Positions 1 to 5,121 of a stretch of DNA of 6,846 nt are shown here, piece after piece (the stretch's first letter is position 1; every line of letters begins with the position of its first letter). Source of the DNA: Planctomycetota bacterium (GTDB taxonomy: Bacteria > Planctomycetota > Planctomycetia > Pirellulales > Pirellulaceae); the NCBI GenBank assembly GCA_019347795.1, contig JAHWKS010000297.1:1-6846 (forward strand), read 5' to 3'. The notes under the pieces are model-generated. The model saw nothing but the letters and a program-made list of their open reading frames with translations. It was not told the origin of the DNA and did no database searches. A program made the translations under genes and the position numbers.

Positions 1-1
1 T

Positions 2-21
2 TGACGACCATATAGTCGTCA
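2..21. repeat. Perfect 7-bp inverted repeat (TGACGAC / GTCGTCA)
   Basis: Arms TGACGAC (2-8) and GTCGTCA (15-21) are exact reverse complements around a 6-bp AT-rich spacer (catata). The site lies about 60 bp beyond the stop codon of the 80-691 gene. It could be an operator or a recombinase-type site. A site with closely related half-sites occurs at 1690-1708. The function is unknown. Confidence 0.5.
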
Positions 22-79
22 TCCGGCTTATCAGCGTCTGCCGTCGTCCGCCCTTCCTGCGATTCGAGCGTAGATGCTA

Positions 80-691
80 TCATACTTGAATGTCCAGGGA
101 AAAAACGTTGATGGCCATCTTTACCGCCAGACTCTGAAATACCTCGAAGTTCTCGGCGATTTCCTTTGCAGTTTCGATTGATTCGTTGCGAAGTTCTGTA
201 TGAACATTCGTCGTCAACGCCGCGACTTCATCGTTGACAGATAGTTGCAGATTGAACTGCTGCTTGTCCTTCCGAAAGGCGGCGTGCCAAGTTTTTTGCG
301 CGATGGCATACCCGTCGTTTATCGGACTCGCGGATGCGGGATGCGGAAAGCGATGGATGAATTCATCCAGTTCTTCTGCTGGCGCCTCATGCCGGCTATT
401 GATTCCGATGGCCTTCAAGGGTGTCCACGGCAATTTGTCGAAGATCGCATACATGGTCTGGCCGCACCTTGCGCAATCGCCCTTAGTTTCGAGGACGATG
501 CGCGTTGGCTCCACGCGCCAAGTGAGGTCTGGCAACTGCATCCGGAAGCCAGGCTCCGTGAGATCCGCTTCAAGCGCTACCCCTTCAACGTTTTCAAGCA
601 GCCCAACTTTTCTGAGCCAAGCTGGCTGGATGATGTAGATGTTGAAGGTACCGACGGCAATGCAACTGGCACCATTGAAGCGAAACGGCAC
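80..691 (-). CDS. Conserved hypothetical protein, 203 aa, with a CxxC pair
   Basis: The predicted protein has about 203 residues, no signal peptide and no membrane segment. The start is a GTG at 689-691, chosen because GGAGAGA lies about 8-9 bases upstream and because the sequence after it (GTFNIYIIQPAWLRKVGLL, residues 14-32) looks like an ordered domain start. The frame stays open further upstream to about 760 without a better start. The centre carries CARC (C73, C76), which could be half of a metal site, followed by a LPWTPLKAIGINS segment. The C-terminal half is rich in beta-type segments (FNLQLSVNDEVAALTTNVHTE). It resembles an uncharacterised protein family I recall from planctomycetes, but I cannot name a domain or reaction. 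It ends 79 bp from the window edge and is transcribed away from the integrase-like tail at 774-1229. Confidence 0.7.
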   Translation of the reverse strand: MPFRFNGASCIAVGTFNIYIIQPAWLRKVGLLENVEGVALEADLTEPGFRMQLPDLTWRVEPTRIVLETKGDCARCGQTMYAIFDKLPWTPLKAIGINSRHEAPAEELDEFIHRFPHPASASPINDGYAIAQKTWHAAFRKDKQQFNLQLSVNDEVAALTTNVHTELRNESIETAKEIAENFEVFQSLAVKMAINVFSLDIQV

Positions 692-773
692 CGGGTCTTC
701 TCTCCGATCGAACGGCAGGGCAGGGCGACGCGGGACTAGGATTACCCATCGTGCGTCCCCTCATCAAGTGTAA

Positions 774-1229
774 AGCCAATCTCTGCGGAGTGCCATCCCG
801 GATGCCCACTACTCCGCGGCGACTGAAATTGCCACCTGCCCGGTAGGCGGCGCAAAAAGCGGCGCACAAGCGGCGCAAAATCGAGCAGCAGACACGCGCG
901 AGAATCGCGGCGATTTGCAGACGGAAGGCGAGTCCAACAAAAAAGCCGGCAAAAGCGGGCTGAAACGCCTATCAAACGCGATTGGCAGCGAAACCATGCC
1001 AATTGGTGCGATAGACGACCTAGTACCCCCTAGGGGAGCCGAACATAGCACAAAAATCGAGGAAAAGGAAGGAGGTTCAGTTCACGGCGGCGCAAAATCC
1101 GGCGCACTCGCCGAGCACAGCGACGCCGATCTCGCGCGTCTGGTCGAGGCCTGGCCGAGATTGTCCGCTCAGGTGCGACGGCGCGTCATCGACTTGATTG
1201 AGGAGGATACGTCGGGTGACGCGCAATGA
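774..1229 (+). pseudogene. Orphan C-terminal tail of a planctomycete-type tyrosine integrase (5' part missing)
   Basis: The frame is open from just after a TAA at 771-773 to a TGA at 1227-1229. The only in-frame start-like codon I located is a TTG at 915, without a convincing ribosome site. The product is low-complexity and charged, then ends in a compact helical block, DADLARLVEAWPRLSAQV, followed by RRRVIDLIEE. The peptide GGAKSGA occurs twice (codons 846-866 and 1086-1106). An LVPPRGAE segment plus GAKSGA and a terminal 'LVxAWPxLxxxVRxxI' helix is the pattern I recall from the extreme C-terminus of planctomycete phage-type integrases; this is memory, not a search result. No catalytic R-H-R-Y residues are present, so if the match is right the catalytic part has been lost, with a junction near 690-780. 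Alternatively it is a free-standing small protein started at TTG 915. Confidence 0.5.
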
Positions 1230-1351
1230 CGCTGTCGGCAATGGGCAGCGCCGCAAACAGCTCCACTGCCAGCGAAGTGGCGCGAGTATCGAACGAGCGT
1301 GCCATAGCTCTCCACGCAACCTCGTGGGCCGCTATCTCGCCGCCGCAGTAA
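1226..1351 (+). CDS. Small 41-aa ORF overlapping the stop of the integrase-like tail
   Basis: An ATG at 1226-1228 overlaps the TGA at 1227-1229 (ATGA), the arrangement typical of translationally coupled genes. The frame runs to a TAA at 1349-1351. The peptide begins MTLSAMGSAANSSTAS and contains an alpha-helical stretch EVARVSNERAIALHATSWAAI. Codon use is similar to that of the neighbouring genes. There are no known motifs or membrane segments. The ATGA overlap is the main reason to list it; it may equally be chance, since the surrounding DNA looks decayed. Confidence 0.25.
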   Translation: MTLSAMGSAANSSTASEVARVSNERAIALHATSWAAISPPQ

Positions 1352-1432
1352 CGCGGCTACGTCGGGTTCCGGCACCAATGCCGCGGGGCGACATCTACGG
1401 AACCGAACAAATCCAGCGAGTTGACGCCGTAT

Positions 1433-1602
1433 CGTAGACGTGACACGTAATGCCGCTCATCCGCAATCACGGTTGATGGCTGCCGAAGCGTTGGACCTGC
1501 GATTTCGTCTGCTGATGTGCTGGAGCTGATACTCCGTCGCGTCTACGTCTACAATACCGGCCAAATCTAACCGGCAACGGGAGTACCGTAGACGAGACAC
1601 GT
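1433..1602. repeat. 16-bp direct repeat pair CGTAGACG(T/A)GACACGT, with an inverted core between
   Basis: Copies at 1433-1448 and 1587-1602 match at 15 of 16 positions. Between them, CGTCTACG at 1540-1547 is the reverse complement of the first eight bases. The arrangement lies about 0.5 kb from the end of an intact serine recombinase gene and could be a recombinase accessory-site array, but no crossover site can be assigned. Confidence 0.4.
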
Positions 1603-1689
1603 GCGAGAAGTCGCCGCGCCGTTGTGGTACCTAGCCCGGCGTGGCCCGCGGGCAGCGAAATGCGGCCATCGATCGTCGCTCGCACGAAT

Positions 1690-1708
1690 GACGACGTTAC
1701 ACGTCGTC
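1690..1708. repeat. Perfect 8-bp inverted repeat (GACGACGT / ACGTCGTC)
   Basis: Arms at 1690-1697 and 1701-1708 are exact reverse complements with spacer TAC. The preceding base gives TGACGAC, the same half-site as in the palindrome at 2-21. The function is unknown. Confidence 0.45.
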
Positions 1709-1836
1709 TGGAAGCGATCACCGGAATTGAGAAATGTACCAGTTTTTGTTCGTTCTTCCGGGGGTTTTTAAGGCGAGACTGGTCCTTTTGAGATCGGCGC
1801 GTGCATACCCCCCGTCCGCCACTCGTCCAGACAAGA

Positions 1837-2073
1837 TCAGTCTCTCGTCGTGGGGCGAGTTCGGCCTCCACTGGCCGCCGCCAGCGGGCTGTAGATGGTC
1901 GGCCGGGAAAGATTCGTTGCCGGCACCATGGCCGATTTGATCGCTCCCTCGGCGTGCATTCCGTTCGATCGTCGCGGTTTGCTCGGGAGTGATCTTTGCC
2001 CGGCACCTTCTTTCTCACTGACGCCCCAGCGTTTGCCGTTGGCCCGGGCGACCGCCTGGCCAGCGAGGATCCG
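1837..2073 (-). pseudogene. Frameshifted C-terminal fragment of a second serine recombinase
   Basis: On the minus strand, codons from 2073 read RILAGQAVARANGKRWG, the linker between catalytic and DNA-binding domains in many serine recombinases. From 1999 to 1958 a second frame reads AKITPEQTATIERN, the start of the recombinase helix-turn-helix. From 1959 the first frame resumes with MHAEGAIKSAM and then ATNLSRPTIYSPLA, the recognition-helix signature (LSRPTIY), ending at TGA 1837-1839. The pieces are in correct order and only join if two small indels are assumed. The N-terminal catalytic domain is absent: the fragment begins 41 bp after the stop codon of the intact recombinase gene (2114-2692), to whose C-terminus it is not closely similar. 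The family assignment is recalled homology plus motif reading. It cannot make a functional recombinase. Confidence 0.6.
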
Positions 2074-2091
2074 CAGCGACCACGGCAGTGG

Positions 2092-2105
2092 GAGCCGGTC
2101 GGCTC
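2092..2105. other. GC-rich inverted repeat just after the recombinase stop
   Basis: Arms GAGCCG (2092-2097) and CGGCTC (2100-2105) lie about 9 bp beyond the stop codon at 2114-2116. With a practical 4-base loop the stem is 5 bp. There is no U-tract on the minus-strand transcript, so it is at best a weak transcript-end hairpin. Confidence 0.25.
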
Positions 2106-2113
2106 GCAGCAAA

Positions 2114-2692
2114 CTAGCCGTTGATGTAGCGTTGGACGGTCCGCCGGGTGATGCCCAGTGCTTCGGCGATTTCGCCGTCGGTAAGGCCGCGCTCCCGGAG
2201 CCTGCGAGCGCGATCCGGCTTCGCCTTTGTGCTGCCGGGCCTACGACCGCGGTAGAGGCCGCGCTCCTTTGCGGCGGCGATTCCGGCCGCCTGCCGCTCC
2301 CGGCGGGTTTCTTGTTCCATCTCGGCAATCGCGAAGAGAACGCTTGCAATGAGTTTGCCGGCGGCCCCGTTGAAGTCGAGCTGTTGCGTCACACTCACCA
2401 CGCGAATCCCACGGCCGCACCAATCGCAAAGGGTGTTGATTCCATCTTGCAAGCTCCGCGACAAGCGATCTAGTTTCCACACAATCACGGTCTTTAGCTC
2501 GCCATTGAAGATCGCGGCTTCCAATCGCTCGAACTCGGGACGGTTCAGGTTGTCGCCCGTCGCCTTATCGACAAACCAAACAACGGTTCGCGGGTCGATC
2601 CCCTGTCCCTTCAGCCAGCGCTGAACCTCACGACGCTGCCCCGCCTCATTCTGCCCGTAAGTGCTAACCCGGATATAAACCCCGATACCCAT
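2114..2692 (-). CDS. Serine recombinase, resolvase/invertase type (192 aa)
   Basis: This is a complete small serine site-specific recombinase of normal length for the Tn3-resolvase/Hin-invertase group. In that family the protein cuts and rejoins DNA at short paired sites through a covalent serine-DNA link. Residues 4-15 (VYIRVSTYGQN) hold the conserved Arg8 and nucleophile Ser10. KLDRLSRS (73-80) supplies Asp75, Arg76 and Arg79, matching the active-site residues of gamma-delta resolvase. The long E-helix runs through FAIAEMEQETRRERQAAG (120-137). A C-terminal helix-turn-helix lies at about 163-190 (GLTDGEIAEALGITRRTVQRYI). The ATG at 2690-2692 follows a GGAG about 10 bases upstream. The gene lies last in the minus-strand series, 185 bp after the 94-aa gene, so it may have its own promoter. 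All catalytic residues are present. Whether it moves the element, resolves dimers or inverts a segment is not determined. Confidence 0.93.
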   Translation of the reverse strand: MGIGVYIRVSTYGQNEAGQRREVQRWLKGQGIDPRTVVWFVDKATGDNLNRPEFERLEAAIFNGELKTVIVWKLDRLSRSLQDGINTLCDWCGRGIRVVSVTQQLDFNGAAGKLIASVLFAIAEMEQETRRERQAAGIAAAKERGLYRGRRPGSTKAKPDRARRLRERGLTDGEIAEALGITRRTVQRYING

Positions 2693-2877
2693 GCTTGCTG
2701 GCTCCGAAGTGCGACGTTTGAATTATGCCTTAATATTCGCTGCGGCGGCGAACGATCGATTATGGACTTAGGACGAGAATCGGCCTGAAAACCAGCCGGC
2801 GCCCTAACTGTCACACGGGCCGGACGCCGGGGGACGCTCGCGGCAGTGGGCTTGGACCATCGGTGCTTTCCCATGAT

Positions 2878-3162
2878 TCATTGTCGTGCCTCTCGCTTTG
2901 CTCTTCGCGGCTTGGGATCAGGGGGTAGACCGCGCTCGGCCCGCTCCAGGGTGCGAACGGCCGCATCACGCTTACGATGTCGTTTCAGCACGGTCCAGAT
3001 TCCATCCACGTACTGCTGCGCGTAGTAGATGGGCGTTTCCGCGCCCAGCAGGATCGACTCACGCACCCGGAAGCGGCCGCAGCGGCTATCCCAGAGGCGG
3101 CCGTGTGCCGCGGCACTCTCGAACCGGACGGCCCGCTTGAAGGAGGCGATGCTTTCCGCCAT
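2878..3162 (-). CDS. Hypothetical protein, 94 aa, basic C-terminus
   Basis: Its ATG (3160-3162) shares one base with the TGA of the preceding 60-aa gene (TGATG overlap), so the two are very probably translated together. The product begins MAESIASFKRAVRFESAAAH. Its centre, SILLGAETPIYYAQQYVDGIW (37-57), has aromatic residues and could form a small ordered domain. The tail from residue 60 is strongly basic (RHRKRD, PKPRRAKREARQ), suggesting contact with nucleic acid or an acidic partner. No catalytic motif, cysteine cluster, signal peptide or membrane span is visible. I do not recognise a family. It is the final gene of the compact three-gene group before the intergenic gap leading to the recombinase. 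Confidence 0.7.
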   Translation of the reverse strand: MAESIASFKRAVRFESAAAHGRLWDSRCGRFRVRESILLGAETPIYYAQQYVDGIWTVLKRHRKRDAAVRTLERAERGLPPDPKPRRAKREARQ

Positions 3163-3344
3163 CAGTACACCTGGAAAGGAAGGGAATCGTACTCTTTCTC
3201 AATCGCGTCGATCGCCGCCGCCTCCCACTCGTCGGCGCCCTCGCGCTCGTCATGGTCCAACACCTCGATCGACACGTCTTTCGAGTCGGCCCGGATCGAC
3301 TGCACAACCCCGCCGTTGCAGGAAATAATGATTCGTACGGGCAT
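3162..3344 (-). CDS. Small acidic hypothetical protein, 60 aa
   Basis: The start is the ATG at 3342-3344. The frame is open for 30 more codons upstream, but those overlap the zinc-ribbon gene, and GAGGGG lies about 7 bases before this ATG. The chosen start also sits 2 bp after the TAG of that gene. The product starts MPVRIIISCNGGVVQSIRAD and continues DVSIEVLDHDE, with an acidic, helical C-terminal half (EGADEWEAAAIDAIEKEYD). A short beta hairpin carrying 'GGVVQSI' followed by 'VEVLDxD' resembles a tiny orphan family I recall from planctomycetes and some phages, with no known function. It is tightly coupled to both neighbours. Confidence 0.75.
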   Translation of the reverse strand: MPVRIIISCNGGVVQSIRADSKDVSIEVLDHDEREGADEWEAAAIDAIEKEYDSLPFQVY

Positions 3345-3346
3345 GG

Positions 3347-3763
3347 CTACCCCTCGTTGGTTTCGGGCATGGTGGAAGGCGTCACGGCGACGAGCCTGTA
3401 CTCGTCCATCCATACCGCCGAACAGTTGAGGCAAATCACTTCCTGGGTGGCGAAGCCGTCATTCACCTCGATCGACTGCCCTTCGATCTGCTCGCTCTCG
3501 CAGTAGGGACAGAGATTGCCCCGCTTCTCCAGGTACGCGGTAACCTGCTCCTTGGTGAGGCGGGCGATTGCCTCATCCTCATCCTCGTTCTCATGCTCGG
3601 CGGCGACTGTCTCATGGCAGTCGATCGAGTCGGCCCAAACGCGGTCACTCGATGTGTCCACGACGGCTATCGCCTCGGGCAGCACGTCCACGCAGAGATC
3701 GCCGAGCGGGGCGTCATCTGGGACCGTCGCGGAGATGCGAACGGTCAGGGTTACTTGTTTCAT
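3347..3763 (-). CDS. Zinc-ribbon hypothetical protein, 138 aa
   Basis: Residues 1-40 look like a small beta-rich domain (MKQVTLTVRISATVPDDAPL). A strongly acidic stretch HENEDEDE (57-64) follows, then a short helix (TKEQVTAYLEKRG). A clear four-cysteine zinc ribbon has knuckles CPYC (C85, C88) and CLNC (C111, C114) with 22 residues between them, followed by W118. Zinc ribbons of this shape are common in nucleic-acid-binding or protein-contact modules; the actual partner is not known. The gene starts directly after leader repeat copy 3764-3832, whose GGAG precedes the ATG by about 8 bases, and ends 2 bp before the next gene. No enzyme motif is visible. Confidence 0.85.
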   Translation of the reverse strand: MKQVTLTVRISATVPDDAPLGDLCVDVLPEAIAVVDTSSDRVWADSIDCHETVAAEHENEDEDEAIARLTKEQVTAYLEKRGNLCPYCESEQIEGQSIEVNDGFATQEVICLNCSAVWMDEYRLVAVTPSTMPETNEG

Positions 3764-3832
3764 GGTTCTCTCCGGGCTTGGGACCGGCGCCCACAGCGAG
3801 CGGCCGCGTTAGGCGTCCGTGCCCCCTCTGCG
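3764..3832 (-). repeat. Structured leader repeat, copy A (69 bp)
   Basis: It fills the gap between the stop of the 92-aa gene and the start of the zinc-ribbon gene exactly. Read on the minus strand it has CGCAGAGGG, a weak hairpin (GGGC / GCCT with one wobble, 6-base loop), the block CTAACGCGGCC, a second hairpin (CGCTC / GGGCG, loop GCTGT, one G-T pair), then GTCCCAAGCCCGGAGAG and the start codon. The blocks are shared with copies at 4112-4183 and 4804-4875. Confidence 0.8.
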
Positions 3833-4111
3833 CTAGCTGGTTGGAAGCGAATCCTCGTAGGGAACGAAGTGATTCCAGATGGGGTGCGTGTCCGGGAAGG
3901 GAATCGAGAGGATGTCATAGAGCGGCGACTCGTTCAGGTGATACTCCGCCGCTGAGTCTTTCAGGATCGCCCCCAGCAAATAGGCCAGCTCCGCGCCTAC
4001 TTCCTCGAAGGTCTCGGTCGCCCGGAACACGGTATCAAAAATTTCCACCGCCAGGCGTGCCCGTTGTTCAGGGTTGCCGTCGTGGCCAGCTTGGAATGTG
4101 GTCAGGCTCAT
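3833..4111 (-). CDS. Hypothetical acidic protein, 92 aa
   Basis: The ATG at 4109-4111 follows the conserved CCTGGAGAG of leader copy B, and the TAG at 3833-3835 abuts leader copy A, so the gene sits precisely between two repeat copies like a cassette. The product is acidic. It has a predicted helical core (PEQRARLAVEIFDTVFRATETF, then EEVGAELAYLLGAILKDSA), ending in a proline/aromatic segment (FPDTHPIWNHFVPYEDSLP). There are no cysteines, no signal peptide and no convincing membrane span. I cannot assign a family or activity. Confidence 0.75.
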   Translation of the reverse strand: MSLTTFQAGHDGNPEQRARLAVEIFDTVFRATETFEEVGAELAYLLGAILKDSAAEYHLNESPLYDILSIPFPDTHPIWNHFVPYEDSLPTS

Positions 4112-4183
4112 GATTCTCTCCAGGCTTGGGACTGGCGCCCACGATGGGCGGCCGCATTAGCGGCGTCCTGCCGCCCCTCTGCG
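4112..4183 (-). repeat. Structured leader repeat, copy B (72 bp)
   Basis: It fills the stop-to-start gap between the 59-aa and 92-aa genes. On the minus strand, hairpin 1 is GCGGC / GCCGC with a 5-base loop, then CTAATGCGGCC, then hairpin 2 is CGCCCA / TGGGCG with loop TCG, then AGTCCCAAGCCTGGAGAG before the ATG. The stem sequences differ from copies A and C although base pairing is kept. Confidence 0.85.
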
Positions 4184-4363
4184 TTACTTCGCAATGTAGG
4201 CGTTCAGGCCGACGACCACGTTTTGCCCGTTCACCTGCGCCTCGGTCGCCTTGTTGCCCCGGCTGGAAGCCACTACCAGCGTCTTACCGCTCGCCGACAA
4301 TTGCGGCGGGTTCGCGAGAGGGGCGCGAATGACCAGCTCGTTACCTTCGATCGACACTTTCAT
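4184..4363 (-). CDS. Small hypothetical protein, 59 aa
   Basis: The start is the ATG at 4361-4363. The frame is open 53 codons upstream, but that part is arginine-rich and unlike a protein, while CTGGAG lies about 8 bases before the chosen ATG as in the neighbouring genes. The product begins MKVSIEGNELVIRAP and contains LSASGKTLVVASSRGN, ending VNGQNVVVGLNAYIAK. This alternation of beta strands, with 'SGKTLVVAS' and 'VxVGLNAYI', matches a small uncharacterised family I recall from bacteria and phages. The GK is not a P-loop: no GxxxxGK[ST] is present. It has no membrane or secretion signal. It ends directly against leader copy B. Confidence 0.8.
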   Translation of the reverse strand: MKVSIEGNELVIRAPLANPPQLSASGKTLVVASSRGNKATEAQVNGQNVVVGLNAYIAK

Positions 4364-4554
4364 GGGAAACTCCAGGTCAGAGGAAATTGGGCTGCCATCG
4401 TCAGGCCGCGGGAGCCACCCGCGACTACGCATCCGTGCGTTTCGGCTTTGACGGACCAATACTTCGGTTGTTACGGGGTGCCGCTCCTGGTCCGCATGTC
4501 TCATCCCCGCCGGCTGCCGCAATCGTCATTGCGGGTCGATGCCGGGAAGGCGAG
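4364..4554 (-). other. Intergenic gap with two hairpins, no leader repeat
   Basis: The 191-bp gap between the 82-aa and 59-aa genes holds two perfect inverted repeats. The first is CCGCAAT / ATTGCGG with a 4-base loop at 4517-4534, about 20 bp after the upstream stop codon and without a U-tract. The second is CGCGGG / CCCGCG with a 5-base loop at 4407-4423, 43 bp before the downstream ATG. The conserved repeat blocks seen in the other gaps are absent apart from CCTGGAG before the ATG. Confidence 0.5.
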
Positions 4555-4803
4555 CTACTGCTTCGCCCACTCGGTAGCGAATGGGGTAGCCGGTCGATGT
4601 TGCGAGAAGATCGGATTGGGGTGCCAATCGTGGGGCAGCGCCTCGGCGGCGGCTTGTGCTTCCTCAATGGTCGCGTACCCGCTCACGGCTTCCTGTAACT
4701 CGGCTCGTGGTCCGACGAGGACCGTCCAGCAGCCGGTATCACCGAATCCGAAACGCTGGGCGTTCGTGGACGTGGGGTAGGACCAGTCGATGTACTTGAA
4801 CAT
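4555..4803 (-). CDS. Hypothetical protein, 82 aa
   Basis: The ATG at 4801-4803 follows CCTGGAGA of leader copy C, and the stop is the TAG at 4555-4557. The product starts MFKYIDWSYPTSTNAQRFGF, continues with a likely beta strand (GCWTVLVGPRA), then a helix (YATIEEAQAAAEALPHDW) and a proline-rich tail. The order of strand then helix with EAQAAAEAL suggests a small alpha/beta domain. There is one cysteine only and no catalytic motif, membrane span or signal peptide. I do not recognise the family. It lies between leader copy C and the 191-bp gap preceding the 59-aa gene. Confidence 0.75.
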   Translation of the reverse strand: MFKYIDWSYPTSTNAQRFGFGDTGCWTVLVGPRAELQEAVSGYATIEEAQAAAEALPHDWHPNPIFSQHRPATPFATEWAKQ

Positions 4804-4875
4804 GGTGTCTCCAGGCTTGGGACTGGCTGGGCCCAGGGCCCAGGCCGCATTACGCCCCGAAGGGCGCCCTCTGCG
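4804..4875 (-). repeat. Structured leader repeat, copy C (72 bp)
   Basis: It fills the gap between the 81-aa and 82-aa genes. On the minus strand, hairpin 1 is CGCCC / GGGCG closing a TTCG loop, i.e. a C(UUCG)G tetraloop in RNA. It is followed by GTAATGCGGCC, an inverted repeat built from TGGGCCC and GGGCCCA, and AGTCCCAAGCCTGGAGA before the ATG. It shares all conserved blocks with copies A and B. Confidence 0.85.
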
Positions 4876-5121
4876 TTAGATGCGGCCGCACCACAATGCG
4901 GCGGAGTGGTCCAGGACCGCTAATAGCTCCTCGTCGCTCGGCTGGGCGTGTTCGTGGACGGTCTCGCCCTCATGGAGGCGGCCGAAGCAGCGGCAGCCCA
5001 TCTCCTCGGGATGGCCGCAGCGCTGGTAGTGGCCCTTGACCACCCAAGCTTGGTTCTCGTAGTCGAAGCCGTTGCAAAGAAAACCCAGGCGGTCGTATTG
5101 GTCGGCAGCGGTACGCGACAT
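4876..5121 (-). CDS. Cys/His-rich hypothetical protein, 81 aa
   Basis: The ATG at 5119-5121 has TTGGAGA about 8 bases upstream; the stop is the TAA at 4876-4878, directly against leader copy C. The middle of the protein is RCGHPEEMGCRCFGRLHEGE (34-53), with C35, H37, C43, C45 and H50 as likely metal ligands, followed by HEH at 56-58. A single zinc site is plausible but the exact ligand set is uncertain. The N-terminal part (YDRLGFLCNGFDYENQAWVVKGHYQ) has aromatic residues and looks like a small beta sheet. The C-terminal helix DEELLAVLDHSAALW ends the protein. I cannot name a family. The upstream ORF starting at 5387 reads through this gene in another frame, so the boundary between them is unclear. 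Confidence 0.75.
   Translation of the reverse strand: MSRTAADQYDRLGFLCNGFDYENQAWVVKGHYQRCGHPEEMGCRCFGRLHEGETVHEHAQPSDEELLAVLDHSAALWCGRI

Larger units (their letters stand above)
1352..1836. other. Gene-free stretch with repeats, probably decayed DNA
   Basis: No reading frame here looks like a protein: the open frames on both strands are arginine-rich, lack plausible ribosome sites and overlap one another. What can be seen is a 16-bp direct repeat (1433-1448 and 1587-1602), an inverted copy of its 8-bp core at 1540-1547, and an 8-bp inverted repeat at 1690-1708. A short, poor inverted repeat (ACCAGT at 1738, ACTGGT at 1778) has a loop too long to be a terminator. Confidence 0.45.

Noticed and set aside
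1068..1076. Near-perfect Shine-Dalgarno string (AAGGAGGT-like) inside the integrase-like tail
   Set aside because: No ATG, GTG or TTG lies at a usable distance downstream; the purine run encodes the Lys/Glu-rich stretch of the tail.
1738..1783. ACCAGT...ACTGGT inverted repeat followed by CCTTTT as a terminator
   Set aside because: The loop is 34 bases and the stem only 6 bp, so it would not be a stable intrinsic terminator.
1467..2018. 183-codon minus-strand open frame
   Set aside because: Arg-rich with no motifs or ribosome site, except where it overlaps one frame of the recombinase remnant.
1895..2473. 192-codon plus-strand open frame
   Set aside because: It is antisense to the clear serine recombinase and its remnant; its composition is that of a shadow frame in GC-rich DNA.
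2722..2727. CATAAT on the minus strand as a -10 for the recombinase
   Set aside because: There is no recognisable -35 at 16-18 bp; the local AT-richness alone is weak evidence.
2611..2874. 87-codon minus-strand frame beginning 3 bp after the 94-aa gene's stop
   Set aside because: It has no ribosome site and overlaps the start of the recombinase gene in another frame with an Arg/Pro-rich sequence; it could be a vestige but cannot be supported.
3764..4875. Leader repeats as integron attC sites (GTTAGGC and TAACGC-like strings at cassette-like boundaries)
   Set aside because: The outer ends of each repeat are not complementary to each other, the paired core sites of attC are absent, and the repeat holds two small hairpins rather than one long imperfect one. 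No integron integrase is in the window.
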